DNA from: Zea mays
Lineage: Eukaryota; Streptophyta; Magnoliopsida; Poales; Poaceae
DNA: 64,000 nucleotides
Assembly (NCBI RefSeq): GCF_902167145.1
Contig: NC_050104.1
Coordinates: 5,416,001-5,480,000 of the forward strand
Direction: 5' to 3'
This document shows, piece by piece, positions 42,816-54,188 of this stretch. The position numbers and the translations under genes are program-made. The notes beneath the pieces were generated by a model, which was given only the letters and a program-made list of their open reading frames with translations, searched no databases and was not told the DNA's origin. How positions within the stretch are numbered: position 1 is the first letter of the stretch; every line of letters begins with the position of its first letter.

Positions 42816-43092
42816 ATTGATTTGTTTCTTTGTAACAAATTTAGACTGCGATATGAACAAAGACCTTTTGTCGAAGGTCCGAAAAAACACCTTCCCTTCT
42901 CTAGAATAGCAAATCATTTTGACCCATGGGACCCACCATGCTGCGGGGTTCCGAGTGTATATATAGAGACTAGTGTCGTGAGTATTTTGTGTGCTATCTA
43001 GTTGCTTGCACTGTGTTTGCCATTTTAACTTTCCTTGCTTCGTTGAGTTTGATTGAATTTTGAGCTTTGGTATTTTAACAACCATCGTCTGA

Positions 43093-46000
43093 ATGGCTGA
43101 GGAGAAGAAGATCATTGACCCCGCGCTGGCCGAGATTTACGAAGCTATGGAAAAAACCAACATGGAGAAAATCACCAATGAGATGTTGGCTGGATTATCT
43201 AAAAACTCCAGCGATAGTGAGAGTTTCGATGTAGAAAGTGGAAATGAAGATGCCGAAGATCGGCCATGGAGACCGAGCCATGTTGTTTTCGAAACGTCAA
43301 CTATTAAATAAGGGCAGATCGAAGCAATGAGAGGCAGATACTTTCGTGATATTTCAATCGTGAGGTCCGGAGGGGAGTGTTGTTCCTCTTCCCGAAGCTG
43401 ACGAAGTAGTAATTTTCAGAAGCTTCATGTAAGCTGGACTTCGGTTCCCCCTGGACAAGATGTTGGTCGAAGTTCTAAAAACTTTTGAAATTTATCTTTA
43501 TCAACTTACCCCCGAAGCTATTATCAAAGTAGGGGGTTTTATATGGGCCATGAGAAGCCAAGGGTTAGAGCCAGACGCCAGGTGCTTCTACAATATCCAC
43601 GAGTTATCATATCACACGAAGGCGACTAGGAAAGAGCAATACCACAACAATTTTGGCTGTTACAGCTTTGTACCCCGTGTTGAGGCTAGTTATCCTGTGC
43701 CAACATTTCGGAAAAAGTGGCCAGGCTCTTGGATGCAAGAATGGTTTTATGTGAAGGTTGACCTGAGCCAGAGGGAAGATATAAAGGGGGTTATTCAGAG
43801 CCCTATATGGTCTCGCTTCGGCATTAGGAGGCCACTCATTACACTTGGAAATGACGTGCAAGCATGCCAGGCAGCCTTCAATACAGTGTGTACTTATATC
43901 GGCACAAGAGACTTGGTCCAAGAGCATATTTCTTACAGAGTGTGGCCACTTGCAAACGGATGGGAAGTGCCGAAGGAGGCTGCCGCTGGCTCCAGCCAAA
44001 ATGGTTTAGTCTATCTGAAGTATACCTTTCGATACAGGAGCCAGTTTGATGAACCGAATGATGACTGGCTAGATGCTATAGAGGCAACTAGCGATGAGCT
44101 GCTTGGAGCATACTCGAAGGTCGAAGATGAAGCTATGACAACTGCCTTCGGTGCTCGGGGCAAAAAGAGATTGAATAGGGTGTTTGATGTTATCGGGTTT
44201 GTGTACCCAAACTACTACTATCCCACACAAAAGCAAGGGAAGAAGAGGAAAGCTGCTACCTCAGCAACTTCTAGTGTGTCGAGGTCGAAAAAGGTTAAAG
44301 TTTTGACACGCTGACCCAGGCGCATTGAGACGGCCGATGTGCCGAAGCTAAGTGAAGGGGTTGTTCCTGTCACAGAACAAGGTCGCTATATGCCAGTCGA
44401 GGCTAGTATAAATCCAACTGAAGAGCCAAAACTAGAGAAGATGGTAGAACAGTTGAAGGCATTATGTCCACCGTGCGCAACGGAACTGCCGAAGCCATCA
44501 AGCATCCCCGCAGCGACTCCAAGGAAAAGGAGAATGGCTAGTGTGCTAGACGTTGTGATGGAGTCCATAAGAACATCAGCTCCTACCTCTACCGAAGCTC
44601 TTAGCACAGAGGCTAAAGATTCAAGGAAAACTGACGACGCCAGCATGGCCCACACTATTGCTGAAGCTGGACCTTTAGAAGCTCCTACCGAAGCTAGACC
44701 TTCGGAAAGCGCTCCGCTAGCCCTAGAGAAATCCAAATCTTCTGCTCCTGAAGCACCTGTTAGAGAGCTGGAATTCATTGTTCGACATGCTTCGGGAAAG
44801 CAGCTATCAGAAGAGGAGGTTGCCAAAGTGCAACATTATGGCAGGGATCTGAAGTGCCCCCGAGGGTCCTTGGTGTATGGTGGCAATGATGAAGATGACT
44901 TCCTTTATTGTCTGCCAAACAACAAAGAGATACATGTCTGCCGCGAAATGATGGACAATATAGGATATCCAAAGCTTGAACTTGGCTTATCTACAATGTT
45001 GAAGGATCAGCTTGCAGACAGCCTTGCTTACAATAGTCTGAAGGTGTGTATACTTTGACTTGTTGTAAATAAATTATTTTTATAGCTTTTCTTTCTATCA
45101 TTATGTGCTCATTCTTCATTTTATAGGGCTTAATTCTAAGCAAGGCTCTAAAGGCCCAGAAGGAAGCAGAAGATGAGAGCTGCCGAATAGCTCTTAGGAA
45201 TCTTCGCTCATAAGTTATCACACTAAGGAACGAAGCTCTCGAAAAGGATAAGATATTACTTTTCTTAGTGGATAGGCTGAGATCTAACGAAGCTAAACTT
45301 GCTGCACAAGCCGAAGCTCATAAAGCCAAAGTGGAAGAACTAAAGAGGAAGGTTCAAGCAACCGAAAAATTTGAAGTTGAGGCGGTGAAACATGAAATTT
45401 GTGAGATCAAAAGGTCAAGAGCACAGAAGAACGCCGATGAGCTTCGTGCTTCGAAAGAAAAATGTTATGAAATATCCTTGGAATGCGCCAAGAAATTAAA
45501 GGACAACTTTGCTAGGGTTGGGGCATATTCCTCTGAGCAAAAAATTCATCTGCGGCGACCTTGATGGAGTTGTCTAGTGGATCAGCGGGGTAGCCAAAGC
45601 TTTTGACAAAATTTTAATTTACCTAGGACTTTTTCTGTGCCTTTGCTGGTGCACGGGAGGCCACGTCGATCTTAGAGAAAGCTGGCTGCGAACATGCCAA
45701 GGCTGTAGTTCAGCCAAAATTTGCTTTTTCAGCGGATGACATTAAAACCCTTCAGTCGAAGCTTCCGCACTAGGCGGGAAATTTTACTTCGAGGTGTGGA
45801 TGAAGGGTGGCCATGGGATAGCTGATGAAGCTATTAGAAAGAATGAAAAAGAATCTCACGATGCTCAAGAAGAAGCCAAACGAGCTGAAGAAGCTGCTGA
45901 GCGTGCGAGGCTTATAGGTACCTTTACTGAGGTTTAGCTTCAGAATTCATTTTTAGCTTCAGAATTAAAAAAACATATTTTATGATGTAGCTGAACTTTT

Positions 46001-46160
46001 ACCGCCACTAGAGCTATACAACCCAGAAGCCGATCCGGCCTTGAAGGAAGCGCTAGATATGATTAAAATCGCTAATGAAGCCGTTGACAAAGTTGTCAAC
46101 AGACTGCTTAACGAAGCCGCCGAGAAAGTGTTGAAAGAAGATAGCTTTCGCCTTTGTTAG
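43093..46160 (+). pseudogene. Element I antisense gene, 3 exons
   Basis: Exons: 43093-45043, 45127-45917 and 45991-46160; introns of 83 and 73 bp with GT...AG ends keep the frame. Exon 1 starts MAEEKKIIDPALAEIYEAM, has a frameshift between 43312 and 43460, then the PF04195-like domain (FEIYLYQLTPEAIIKVGGFI, NNFGCYSF, WPGSWMQEWFYVKVD). It is basic near SRSKKVKV and has a TGA at 44312. Exon 2 is a coiled coil with TAA 45211-45213 and a degraded stretch after about 45565. Exon 3 ends KEDSFRLC. The first intron, after NSLK, sits at the same place as in F. It points towards gag. Confidence 0.82.
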
Positions 46161-46584
46161 AACCGAGTATCAACTATTTTGCATGTGTATTAATGTAATA
46201 TATTTCTTTGTGATGCATGAAACCTTCGTACATACCGTTTTTGAGTCGCTGGCGAAAAAAACACCTTTCCTTCTTTTTATGCGTCATGAAGAAAAAGGTT
46301 CCCCTTCTGTCGGTTCAATACTGGGTATTATGCCACAGTTGTTGTGTAGTAATACTGCTGATGAAGATCCCTTTCCTTTGTAGAAGTATATCTGCCGAAG
46401 GTATATCTTGTGCTACAACACATTCTTTCATGATCCGATATGTATTTTTGAAGGAGCCATTTTCCTTCTTCTCCATGGTTTGTTGATGATGCAAAAATGA
46501 TGTATGATTCGATGCTATGTGATATGATGGTATGATGTGAAATGATGTTTATGCCGAAGACAAAAACCCACGCGAATACACACC
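46161..46584. other. Element I spacer after antisense gene
   Basis: AT-rich 3' untranslated region of the antisense gene; no gene seen. Short + strand ORFs here lack any support. Confidence 0.55.
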
Positions 46585-46885
46585 CAGACTCTGCATCCCC
46601 TTAGAAACGACTTTAGAGTCTCTTCACCTTTTACTTAGGTGGTATTTCAGCTCTGCATTCCCTTAGGAACAACTTTGGAGCTAAGCTCTGCATCCCCTTA
46701 GGAATGACTTTGGAGCTTCTTCACCTTTTACTTAGATGGTATTTAAGCTCTATGTCCCCTTAGGAACGACTTTGGAGCTTCTTCACCTTTGACTTAGGTG
46801 GCATTTAAGCTCTGCATTCCCTTAGAAACGACTTTGGAGCTTCGTGACTTACTCTACATTCCTTTAGGAACGACTTTGGAGGTTT
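46585..46885. repeat. Tandem repeat in I: 'ctctgcatccccttaggaac' units
   Basis: About six irregular copies (46591, 46651, 46686, 46749, 46810 and 46852), spaced 35-63 bp, of 'agctctgcatccccttagg' plus 'acgactttggagcttcttcacc'. It is the reverse complement of the F repeat core at 24961-25167. Confidence 0.92.
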
Positions 46886-47046
46886 GTGAGTTGTTCTTGT
46901 TACACTCGATGGTGTAACCACAGTCTTATTACATCAAATTGAAGGTTAAACCTTCTAGTATTGTCTTTTTAGAGGAAAATGTAAAGACAAAAATGAGTAA
47001 GAATACATTGGATCAAAACAGTCTTTGGCGAAAGCGTGTGCCACCT

Positions 47047-48573
47047 TCAGTAGATATGCCTCGACTCGGGCACAGTGATGTTGACTGTGCGAGCTTCGGA
47101 CTCCTCCCGAAGGTCACGCTGTTGCTGAACCTGACAATGCCCTTCTGGTAGTTGATTATGAATCAGGGCAGGCGCCAGTGGTGGTGGTCGCAATTGAGCC
47201 CAGGAAGCTTGGAAATGACTTGTCGAAGCAATATAAGTCGTAGGCTGTTGATTGCCCACATACTCTGGGATATACGGAGAGTAGCACGAAGCAGTATGCA
47301 AAACCTGCTTCGACTGGTTTTGTCGTGCTTTGGCTTCAGCGATTTCCTTCTGCTTCTCGATTGTGACTTGGCACGTCCTTGTGGTGTGTCCCTTGTCTTT
47401 GCCACAAAATAGGCAGAACAGTTTCTTGGGCTGATTACAATACCTTCCTCCGAGGCTTCTCTCCCCTCTGCCTCTCGGGTCTGGTGGCCTGTAGGAAGTT
47501 TGTTGCATTCCCGAAGACTATGAGCTATGTTGGCTGCTCTGAGTATGATTGGCCCTGTCATCATTTGTATTGGGATTGTGGATTGTTCTGAAGTGCCTGG
47601 GGTGGAGACTTCCTCCGAAGCCCCTAGTCATCTCAGAATACCTATATGCTTCCTCCCTTCTTTAGCGGAAATCGTTGTCAGCTCGGATGTATTCATCCAT
47701 CTTCTGGAGAAGCTTCTCCAAGGTCTGTGCTGGCTTCCTTGTAAAATATTGCGTTATGGGTCCTAGTCGGAGCCCCTTGATCATGGCCTTAATGACAATC
47801 TCATTGGGTACTGTAGGAGCTTGAGCTCTCAGTCGCAAGAACCTTCTGACGTACGCCTACAGGTACTCCTCATGGTCCTGCGTGCACTGGAACAAAGCTT
47901 GGGCAGTGACTGGCTTCGTCTAGAAGCCCTGGAAGCTGGTGACTAGCATGTCCTTTAGCTTCTGCCACGACGTAATTGTCCCTGGCCGAAGAGAATAATA
48001 CCACGTCTGAGCCACACTTCTGACTGCCATGACGAAAGACTTTGCCATGACAGCAGTATTGCCCCCATACGAGGATATGGTTGCCTCGTAGCTCATCAGG
48101 AACTGCTTTGGATCTAAGTGCCCATCATACATGAGGAGCTGAGGTGGTTTGTAAGATGGTGGCCACGGGGTAGCCTACAACTCTGCTGCCAAAGGAGAAG
48201 CATCATCGAAAGCAAAGTTATCATGATGAAAGTCGTCGTACCATTCATCATTATTGATTGGGCTTTCTTGATGAAGCTCCCTGTGTTGGGGCCTTTGGTC
48301 TTGGTCATCCTGAGTGAGGTGACACAATTCTTCAGCAGCTTCGTCGATCTTTCTCTAAAGATCGGCAAGCCGAAGCATCCTTTCCTTCTTCCTTTGCACC
48401 TATTGATGGATAGCCTCCATGTCTCTGATCTCCTGGTCTAGCTCCTCCTCCTGAGGTGTTGGGCTAGCGACCTTTCTCTTTTGGCTCCTAGCTTCTCGCA
48501 GGGAGAGTGTCTCCTAGTTTGTGTCCAGTGGCTACAGAGAATCCCCTAGCACTGTTGTCTTCTTCGGCGGCAT
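47047..48573 (-). pseudogene. Element I gag (zinc-knuckle), read through by stops
   Basis: One minus-strand frame runs from ATG 48573 to TGA 47047 (about 508 codons), interrupted by several TAG codons and one TAA but no frameshift. The N-terminal region is charged. The capsid region includes LMYDGHLDPKQFLMSYEA, AQTWYYSLRPGTITSW and KAMIKGLRLGP, typical of Gypsy gag (PF03732 type). A CX2CX4HX4C knuckle CLFCGKDKGHTTRTC lies near residue 370. Most TAGs fall where related gags have Gln, as expected for CAG to TAG change. No protease or RT follows. Confidence 0.85.
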
Positions 48574-48593
48574 GATGAAGGTGAATGATTGCC

Positions 48594-49227
48594 GAGAACA
48601 AGGCAACACAATTGTTAAATATTGTAGACCTTTGTCTTCCGAAGCATTATCTCTACATGGGCATAATGTTCATTAGACGAAGGTCAAGTAGGACATACCT
48701 TCATCCTTTAATATGTGAATAAGAATGCAAAAGGATGAAGACAGTAACTGCATCTTATTAATTCATTCATATTTGTATTCCATAAAACACATATGAATAT
48801 TAACAGGATTAACATTACATTGGTACCTTTGGCTTGCTTGAAGGTGAGGATGCGAGAGAGTGATTACAATCCAGCATGAACAGTATGGTGCTACTGTTCA
48901 TCTATTTATAGACACGGGACGTATCCTGGGTAAAAGACATTTATGCCCTTGACATTCATCTACAAACATAATACGAATCATTGAGGATTGGATAGTCTTT
49001 GTCCCTTTTCGGTCTTCATCATACTTGGTCTTCGTCATCACGTCAAGTCGAAGCTCTTCGGCTATAGCTTCGTTGTCCATTCTCATCACCTTCGGGTTAT
49101 ATTTTCACCCCGTCACAAGAGAAAACCTTCATCCCGAAGTTGAAGGCCCCCTGTAATAATCCATGTCATACTGGAAACATATGGTTAGTCACGTTGTAGG
49201 ACCTTCGAGAGAGGAAGGCCCCCAACA
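48594..49227 (-). repeat. 5' LTR of element I (3' end trimmed)
   Basis: 634 bp matching 42256-42800. It lacks the terminal ~35 bp (the ACAACATTTGAGAAC segment and CCAACA end) and runs straight into the gag leader. TATAAATA on the minus strand is at 48910-48903, followed by a perfect hairpin TGAACAGTA-gcacca-TACTGTTCA. Confidence 0.85.
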
Positions 49228-49355
49228 GTAGCCCCTCGCAGTATTGATTTGTTTATTTGTAACAAATTTAGACTGCGATATGAACGAAGGCATTTTGCCA
49301 AAGGTCCGAAAAAACACCTTCCCTTTGTTAGAATAGCGAATCATTCTGACCCGTG
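49228..49355 (-). mobile_element. Extra PPT-side internal fragment of element I
   Basis: About 128 bp matching 42801-42930 ('gtagcccctcgcagtattgatttg...'). It normally precedes a 3' LTR, yet here it lies outside the 5' LTR. That points to a tandem or recombined copy in which this LTR once served as a 3' LTR. Confidence 0.75.
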
Positions 49356-52165
49356 ATACCCCTTCGCCGTGGGTAATTTGCTTAAAACCCCCTCGATTTT
49401 CTGGAAATGGAACCCGCCGTCCCTAGTTTTCGCGCCCCTTGTTTTCTTGCAGAGAAGCCCCTGACCTTCAATTTTATCACAGAAATGGGCCTAATTTTGT
49501 ATTTTGAATTCCAAAACTTGTTTATTTCTTATCTTTTGCATATGAACTCCAAATTGGGTGGTTCAAATTGCAAAATGTTCATAAGATTATTCTCTATCTG
49601 TTAAATTATAATCTTTCATTGTATGCATGTATTAATTGTATGTCTAGGCTAGAGATGCATTTAAAGTAATGGTTTATTATTTAAGGGGAAGTGAAAAGGA
49701 AAACACTAATGACAAATAAGTAATTAACTTTGTGAGGTTAATATCATGTAATGTACGAACCCACCCTTGGTATAATTTTAATAATTCATTAAGATAAATG
49801 AAGTTAAGTTATGTGATCCCCGAGATAAGCAGTACTTAGAGAACCACAAAACCCTAGGTGTAATTATCCACCTTAGAACATAGATTTCACTCTTGTGTTT
49901 ATACTTTTCTTTTGGAATATGTGTTCACTCGATTGTGCATGTCTGGTGTACTGTTTCTTTGTCATTTTCCAAATGTGTTGGATGAATGATTGCTTTGACA
50001 ACGAACAGTCCGAGGTTTCCGAGTGTGTTGCAGGAGACTTCTCTAAGCAACAACCTGGTGAAGGCAAGTGTCCTCTGACCCATTATGTCCTACTTACTTA
50101 TAATTCAATGTCCCACATTACTTAATTGAAACCTAAGGATTGACTAGCTTTGTATTTACCTTATCCTTGATTACCTTTTGGGTTATTATGGTTAGCTTCA
50201 TGTTATTGCTTTACGTTAATCAACAGACATGATGAGAACATTTATGATACGATGATGTTATCTTGATTATGATGATGAACTTGAGATACTTTAGGGAACT
50301 CAGGCTGTTTCCTGAGTACCTCTCCGTATGGATCTGTTCGTTGAGAGACCACCAGGGATAACAGTACAACCATGAGGGTGGAATGGGACGCCCATAGCTG
50401 ATTAATTAGATGAACATGGGGATGTAGTTCGCTTTTCCGTAGGGCCATCAATAGGGGTCGGGGCATAGTGCTTGCTCTGCTAAGGGTGGGGGTCGTGGTT
50501 CATTCAATTTGGTTTTGTTAGTCACCCACCTTAGGGAGGAGTAACGTGTTTGTACGACTGGCGAAACCTAATGAGCAACTGCACACCAGGGGAATCTTTG
50601 TAAAGGCTACGTAGTGAATCCCTGGCCATTCACCTCGGTAGTGAAGATTGGGTCTGTACAACCCAGGCTGGGAAGGGATCACGACTCGTGGGTAAAGTGT
50701 GCAACCTCTCCAGAATGTTAGAAATTGGTATATCAACCGTGCTCAAGGTTAAGAGCAGTCTTGGGATCCTCTTTGATTAGAATAACTTTGGATACTTTTG
50801 TGATGATGGTAAATGGTGATGATTATAACTCTGGTTTCTGGTATTTCCTCTTGGAGGGAGTACTTTTCAGGTAATAACTTGGGTTTATTACTAAATCTTG
50901 GGTTTTCTACTAGTAATAAATACCTGACCAATTAAAGCCACTGCTTTAACCTTAACCCCACATACAACTAGTCCACTTTAGCCAAACGGGACATTTGCTG
51001 AGTACGTTGATGTGTACTCACCCTTACTTTAAAAACCCCCCAACCCTGGGTTGTCCCCATTGCAATCAGTGCTCAGATGAAGATGAAGGCAACATGGAGG
51101 ACTTTCAGGAGTTTCAGGACTTCGATGAGTTCTAGTCGTGTTTAGTGGCAAACCTCTAGTCAGCTGCTTGTGAAGGCCTTATCTTTCTATGTTTCATATC
51201 TGCACTTTGATATGTTAATGACTATGTTAAGTTAATGACTTTGTGGATGTCTTGGACATCTTGATGTAATAAAGTACTATTTTCGCTATTTTTTGAGCAA
51301 TGTGTGATGATGTCCAACTTTGTAATCGTTGTGTACATGAGTTTCTGATCCTGGCACGTACATGGTTCGCATTCGGTTTGCCTTCCAAAACCGGGTGTGG
51401 CATTGCAAAACTGAGATTGAGAAGTGATCAAAACATGTGGGCTGGATCGGTGGCCCTCCCTCGGATTAAACTTGAAGAACACAGTCACACTCGAAGTACA
51501 AAATCGTTGTGGATCCTTGGCTAAAAACTAGAGTCGTCTAGAGATAGTAAATAAGAGTGCTAAAACCCTAAGCCAAAACAAATGGTAGCCAAGTGATACT
51601 AGACTAAACAGCCCTCCCCTCTATTTATATAGGTTTATTTCTATTTCCTAAACTTCCCTTATTTTCATAGTCTATTCACTATGCTAGTGGCAAACTAGAC
51701 CAACTCCTAGGTTTTCGATTCGACGGCCATGCGCTCCACACGAAGTTGCTTCGCCTTGACGCACCCTTCGCTGTGACGCCATGTGCCGCCACCGGTTCCC
51801 TCCAGAACCACCGCCGCCGAGTTCTAAGGCCCAAACTCAGCAAAACCCAACATATGTAGTGCAGGGTGGTTTTGAGGCTCAACCACCAAACCGTCGTTAG
51901 TACCACACCGCGTGCACGTCCTGCACGATCCGATGTGTGTCCCGCTAGTCCTCGACCGTGCGGGCAACATGGTTGACTCCACCATGTGCTCGCGCAAGTG
52001 TGTGTCCTAGGTGTCAGCCACCACGACTAGTCACCCGGCTGCTCCGGTATGTCAGTCAAGACCCAACACTCGTCCTTCACCGCTCCTAATCCATCAGCAC
52101 GACCTTCATCGTAGTCGTCGACCACCATCCATGTGCTTCACACATGCACACCACAAGCCGACCGA

Positions 52166-52686
52166 TAGGGCTGGGCAAAAAACCCATAACTCGAACCCAA
52201 AATACCCGAACACAAACCCGAAATACCCAAAACCCGAATTTCGTTCGGGAATTTCGGGTAGCAACTTGCAAAACCCGAATTTATTTTGGGTAATTCGGGT
52301 ATCATAATCGTGTACCTGAAATACCCGAATTACCTGAACTTTCATGTGTCATGTACTCATGTCATTCTTAATTATTAATTTATGTATCTATAATTATATG
52401 TAAGTGTGCATGACTTGTGATTGCAGATTGCCTATGTTTTTATGTCCATCTATATCATTATTCATATTGTATTTTATACTAATTTAATAGGGTGCATGTG
52501 TTTTTATGAAGCTGACATAATAGTTTGGGTAGTTCGGGAATACCCGAACCCGAAATTCCGGGTACCCGAAATTTTGGGTATTGTAAAACTCGTTGTAATT
52601 TCGGGTATCGATTCTCAAAACCCAAATTTTAAAATACCCGAATTGCCCGACCCGAAATTTTTGGTTAACCCGAACGCCCACCCCTA
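52166..52686. mobile_element. Element J: hAT-like MITE (521 bp)
   Basis: The ends TAGGGCTGGGC and GCCCACCCCTA form an imperfect inverted repeat. Subterminal regions on both sides are full of 'aacccgaa' and 'ttcgggt' repeats, and the centre is AT-rich and non-coding. This is the pattern of common plant hAT-type MITEs. A clear 8-bp target duplication is not visible (ccgaccga against cagacgac), so the TSD is decayed. It lies in the LTR of Copia G. Confidence 0.75.
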
Positions 52687-52815
52687 CAGACGACATGGTT
52701 GCACATAAATAAGCTCACACTCTGGTCAGTTCACTGACTACCCCAGAGTGTAACTCGTTGACAATCACTCATCATCAACCCGAACCACAAAGGACAAATC
52801 AACCTTGTGTTTGTA

Positions 52816-54188
52816 ATCTCCTCCTTGATGAGTGCATTGTCAACACCACCACATAAATGCCAAATAATTCATCCAGAGCAAGCATAGCCTAGTCCCCAAA
52901 TAAATGGGCAACAACTCAATATGACCAAACAGAAAACGGCTAGTCCTCAAGAAGAGGCAAAAGTAGGCTCAACAACACTAGCCAGCAGAAAAAACCAAAT
53001 CTGAGCACAAAATCAGCACAAAAGCTAAAATCAAAGCTAGTTCCTCCAGAAAGAGGCAAATGACTCAACACAACTAGCAAAAGCTCCAAAATCCAGAGTC
53101 TCTCCCCTTGAGAATCTCTCCCCTTGCGAAAGCACTCTCCCAAAGCAAAAATCTCTCCCCCTTGTTAGGTGGCCAAAAATCTCAAAGTCTCTCTCCCATG
53201 TTGACAAATGGACTCATCAAGCACAAACAAGGGTAGAAACAGAAACTCCCCCTTGACACGAGAACTCCCCTAAGAAAATGCAGAAATGCAAAAGAAAGGA
53301 GAATATGCAGGAGCTTCAGAATTGTACCAGTTAAGTGTAAAAATGCTCTAAGTGGTGTTGTGCTATGTGTGCAACAATAAATGCACATGCTAGAAAATGC
53401 TCAAACTAATCATATGCACAAGATATGTGAAGTGTAAGCAATTTGATTCAGTTTTAAGTAGTTCAAAAGAGAAGTTCACCACTAAAGACAGAACTAGGCA
53501 TATATTAAGAAGGAAATAAACTAAGTGTCAGTCAAGGTAAACCAGGTGAACTACCACAAATAGCGGACACGCATCATGCTAGAAACATATCTAAAAATGA
53601 TACTAGATGAAATTCTCAAGACTTGTCGGATTTTGCAGCGGATTACAGATTTCATTGAAGAGCATGTGAGTGTGAGAGGTTGTAAGAATTGTCATTTAAC
53701 TTTTCAACCGGGTGTAACCTATGCACAAAAGCAATCAAAAGCTAAAGACACCGGTTTCGATCATCCACTACCCTTCTCAAGTTCATCCAAAGGTGCAAAT
53801 GGAAGTAGTATCGATACAGAGAGGTGGGGACAAATGCAAACACATCTTGATCTTTCTAAATTGTTCACTTATCTTGATTTTGATTTTAAGCGCATTATTT
53901 ATGATTCAAGACAGTGAATGACTCATAGTATGAGACATAGCCACCTAGCATACTAGTGATAGCACAAAGGATTTCAAACACATCCTACACATGCTAGGTG
54001 CCAATCTCAAATGGTGAACATGTTTTGGATTCAGCAAGTAGTAGTTAAGTTAACCATTATAAAAACAAGCTTAGCTCAACAAAATTGTATCAATATGAGC
54101 AAAAAGAGTATAAGCATGTCATTGCATCATCATGTACACCCAGAAAATTGTATCAATAATCACAATCTAGCAGTTATACAACTGAAGC
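52816..54188 (-). other. G region between PPT-like tract and RNaseH end
   Basis: About 1.4 kb. The minus strand holds several GGGGAGAGA purine tracts (53095-53200) as in SIRE-type elements, with the one at 52816-52830 adjoining the LTR. I see no env-like ORF. Small ORFs on both strands look random. Confidence 0.6.

Larger units (their letters stand above)
42256..49355 (-). mobile_element. Element I: non-autonomous Gypsy with gag and antisense gene, no pol
   Basis: Minus-strand element related to F. The 3' LTR is 42256-42800 with PPT at 42801-42815, the antisense gene 43093-46160, repeats 46585-46885, gag 47047-48573, and the 5' LTR 48594-49227. The PPT, tandem-repeat motif, antisense gene and post-TATA hairpin all match F's design. 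No protease, RT, RNaseH or integrase is present. The 5' LTR has lost its last ~35 bp and the PBS. Beyond it (49228 to about 49355) lies a second copy of PPT-side internal sequence, so the right end is rearranged and no target duplication is seen. Confidence 0.85.
42059..51402 (+). mobile_element. Element H: solo LTR of Tekay/Del-like Gypsy, split by I
   Basis: It starts TGTAACACCCTAAATTTGG and ends CCGGGTGTGGCA. Flanking 5-mers are atgca and ttgca (42054-42058, 51403-51407; one mismatch). Long stretches (50190-51402) align with the LTR of element K (58140-59316), for example 'ccatgagggtggaatggg' and 'gaatccctggccattcacctcgg'. No PBS, gag or second LTR follows, so it is a solo LTR left by recombination between LTRs. 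Element I lies inside it after 197 bp. It landed in the LTR of Copia G. Confidence 0.85.
41485..52815 (-). repeat. 3' LTR of Copia G, interrupted by H/I and J
   Basis: On the minus strand the LTR would start at 52815, where TACAAACACAAGG follows the tract CATCAAGGAGGAGAT. The canonical TG has become TA. It ends near 41485 (complement of TGTAGGAACTAAGGCG). The boundaries rest on motif comparison with B, because the second LTR is not in the window. Confidence 0.6.

Noticed and set aside
49895..50125. Independent small gene at 49895
   Set aside because: It lies within solo LTR H; only a short block matches K, so it was reported as a coding-like block and not as a gene.
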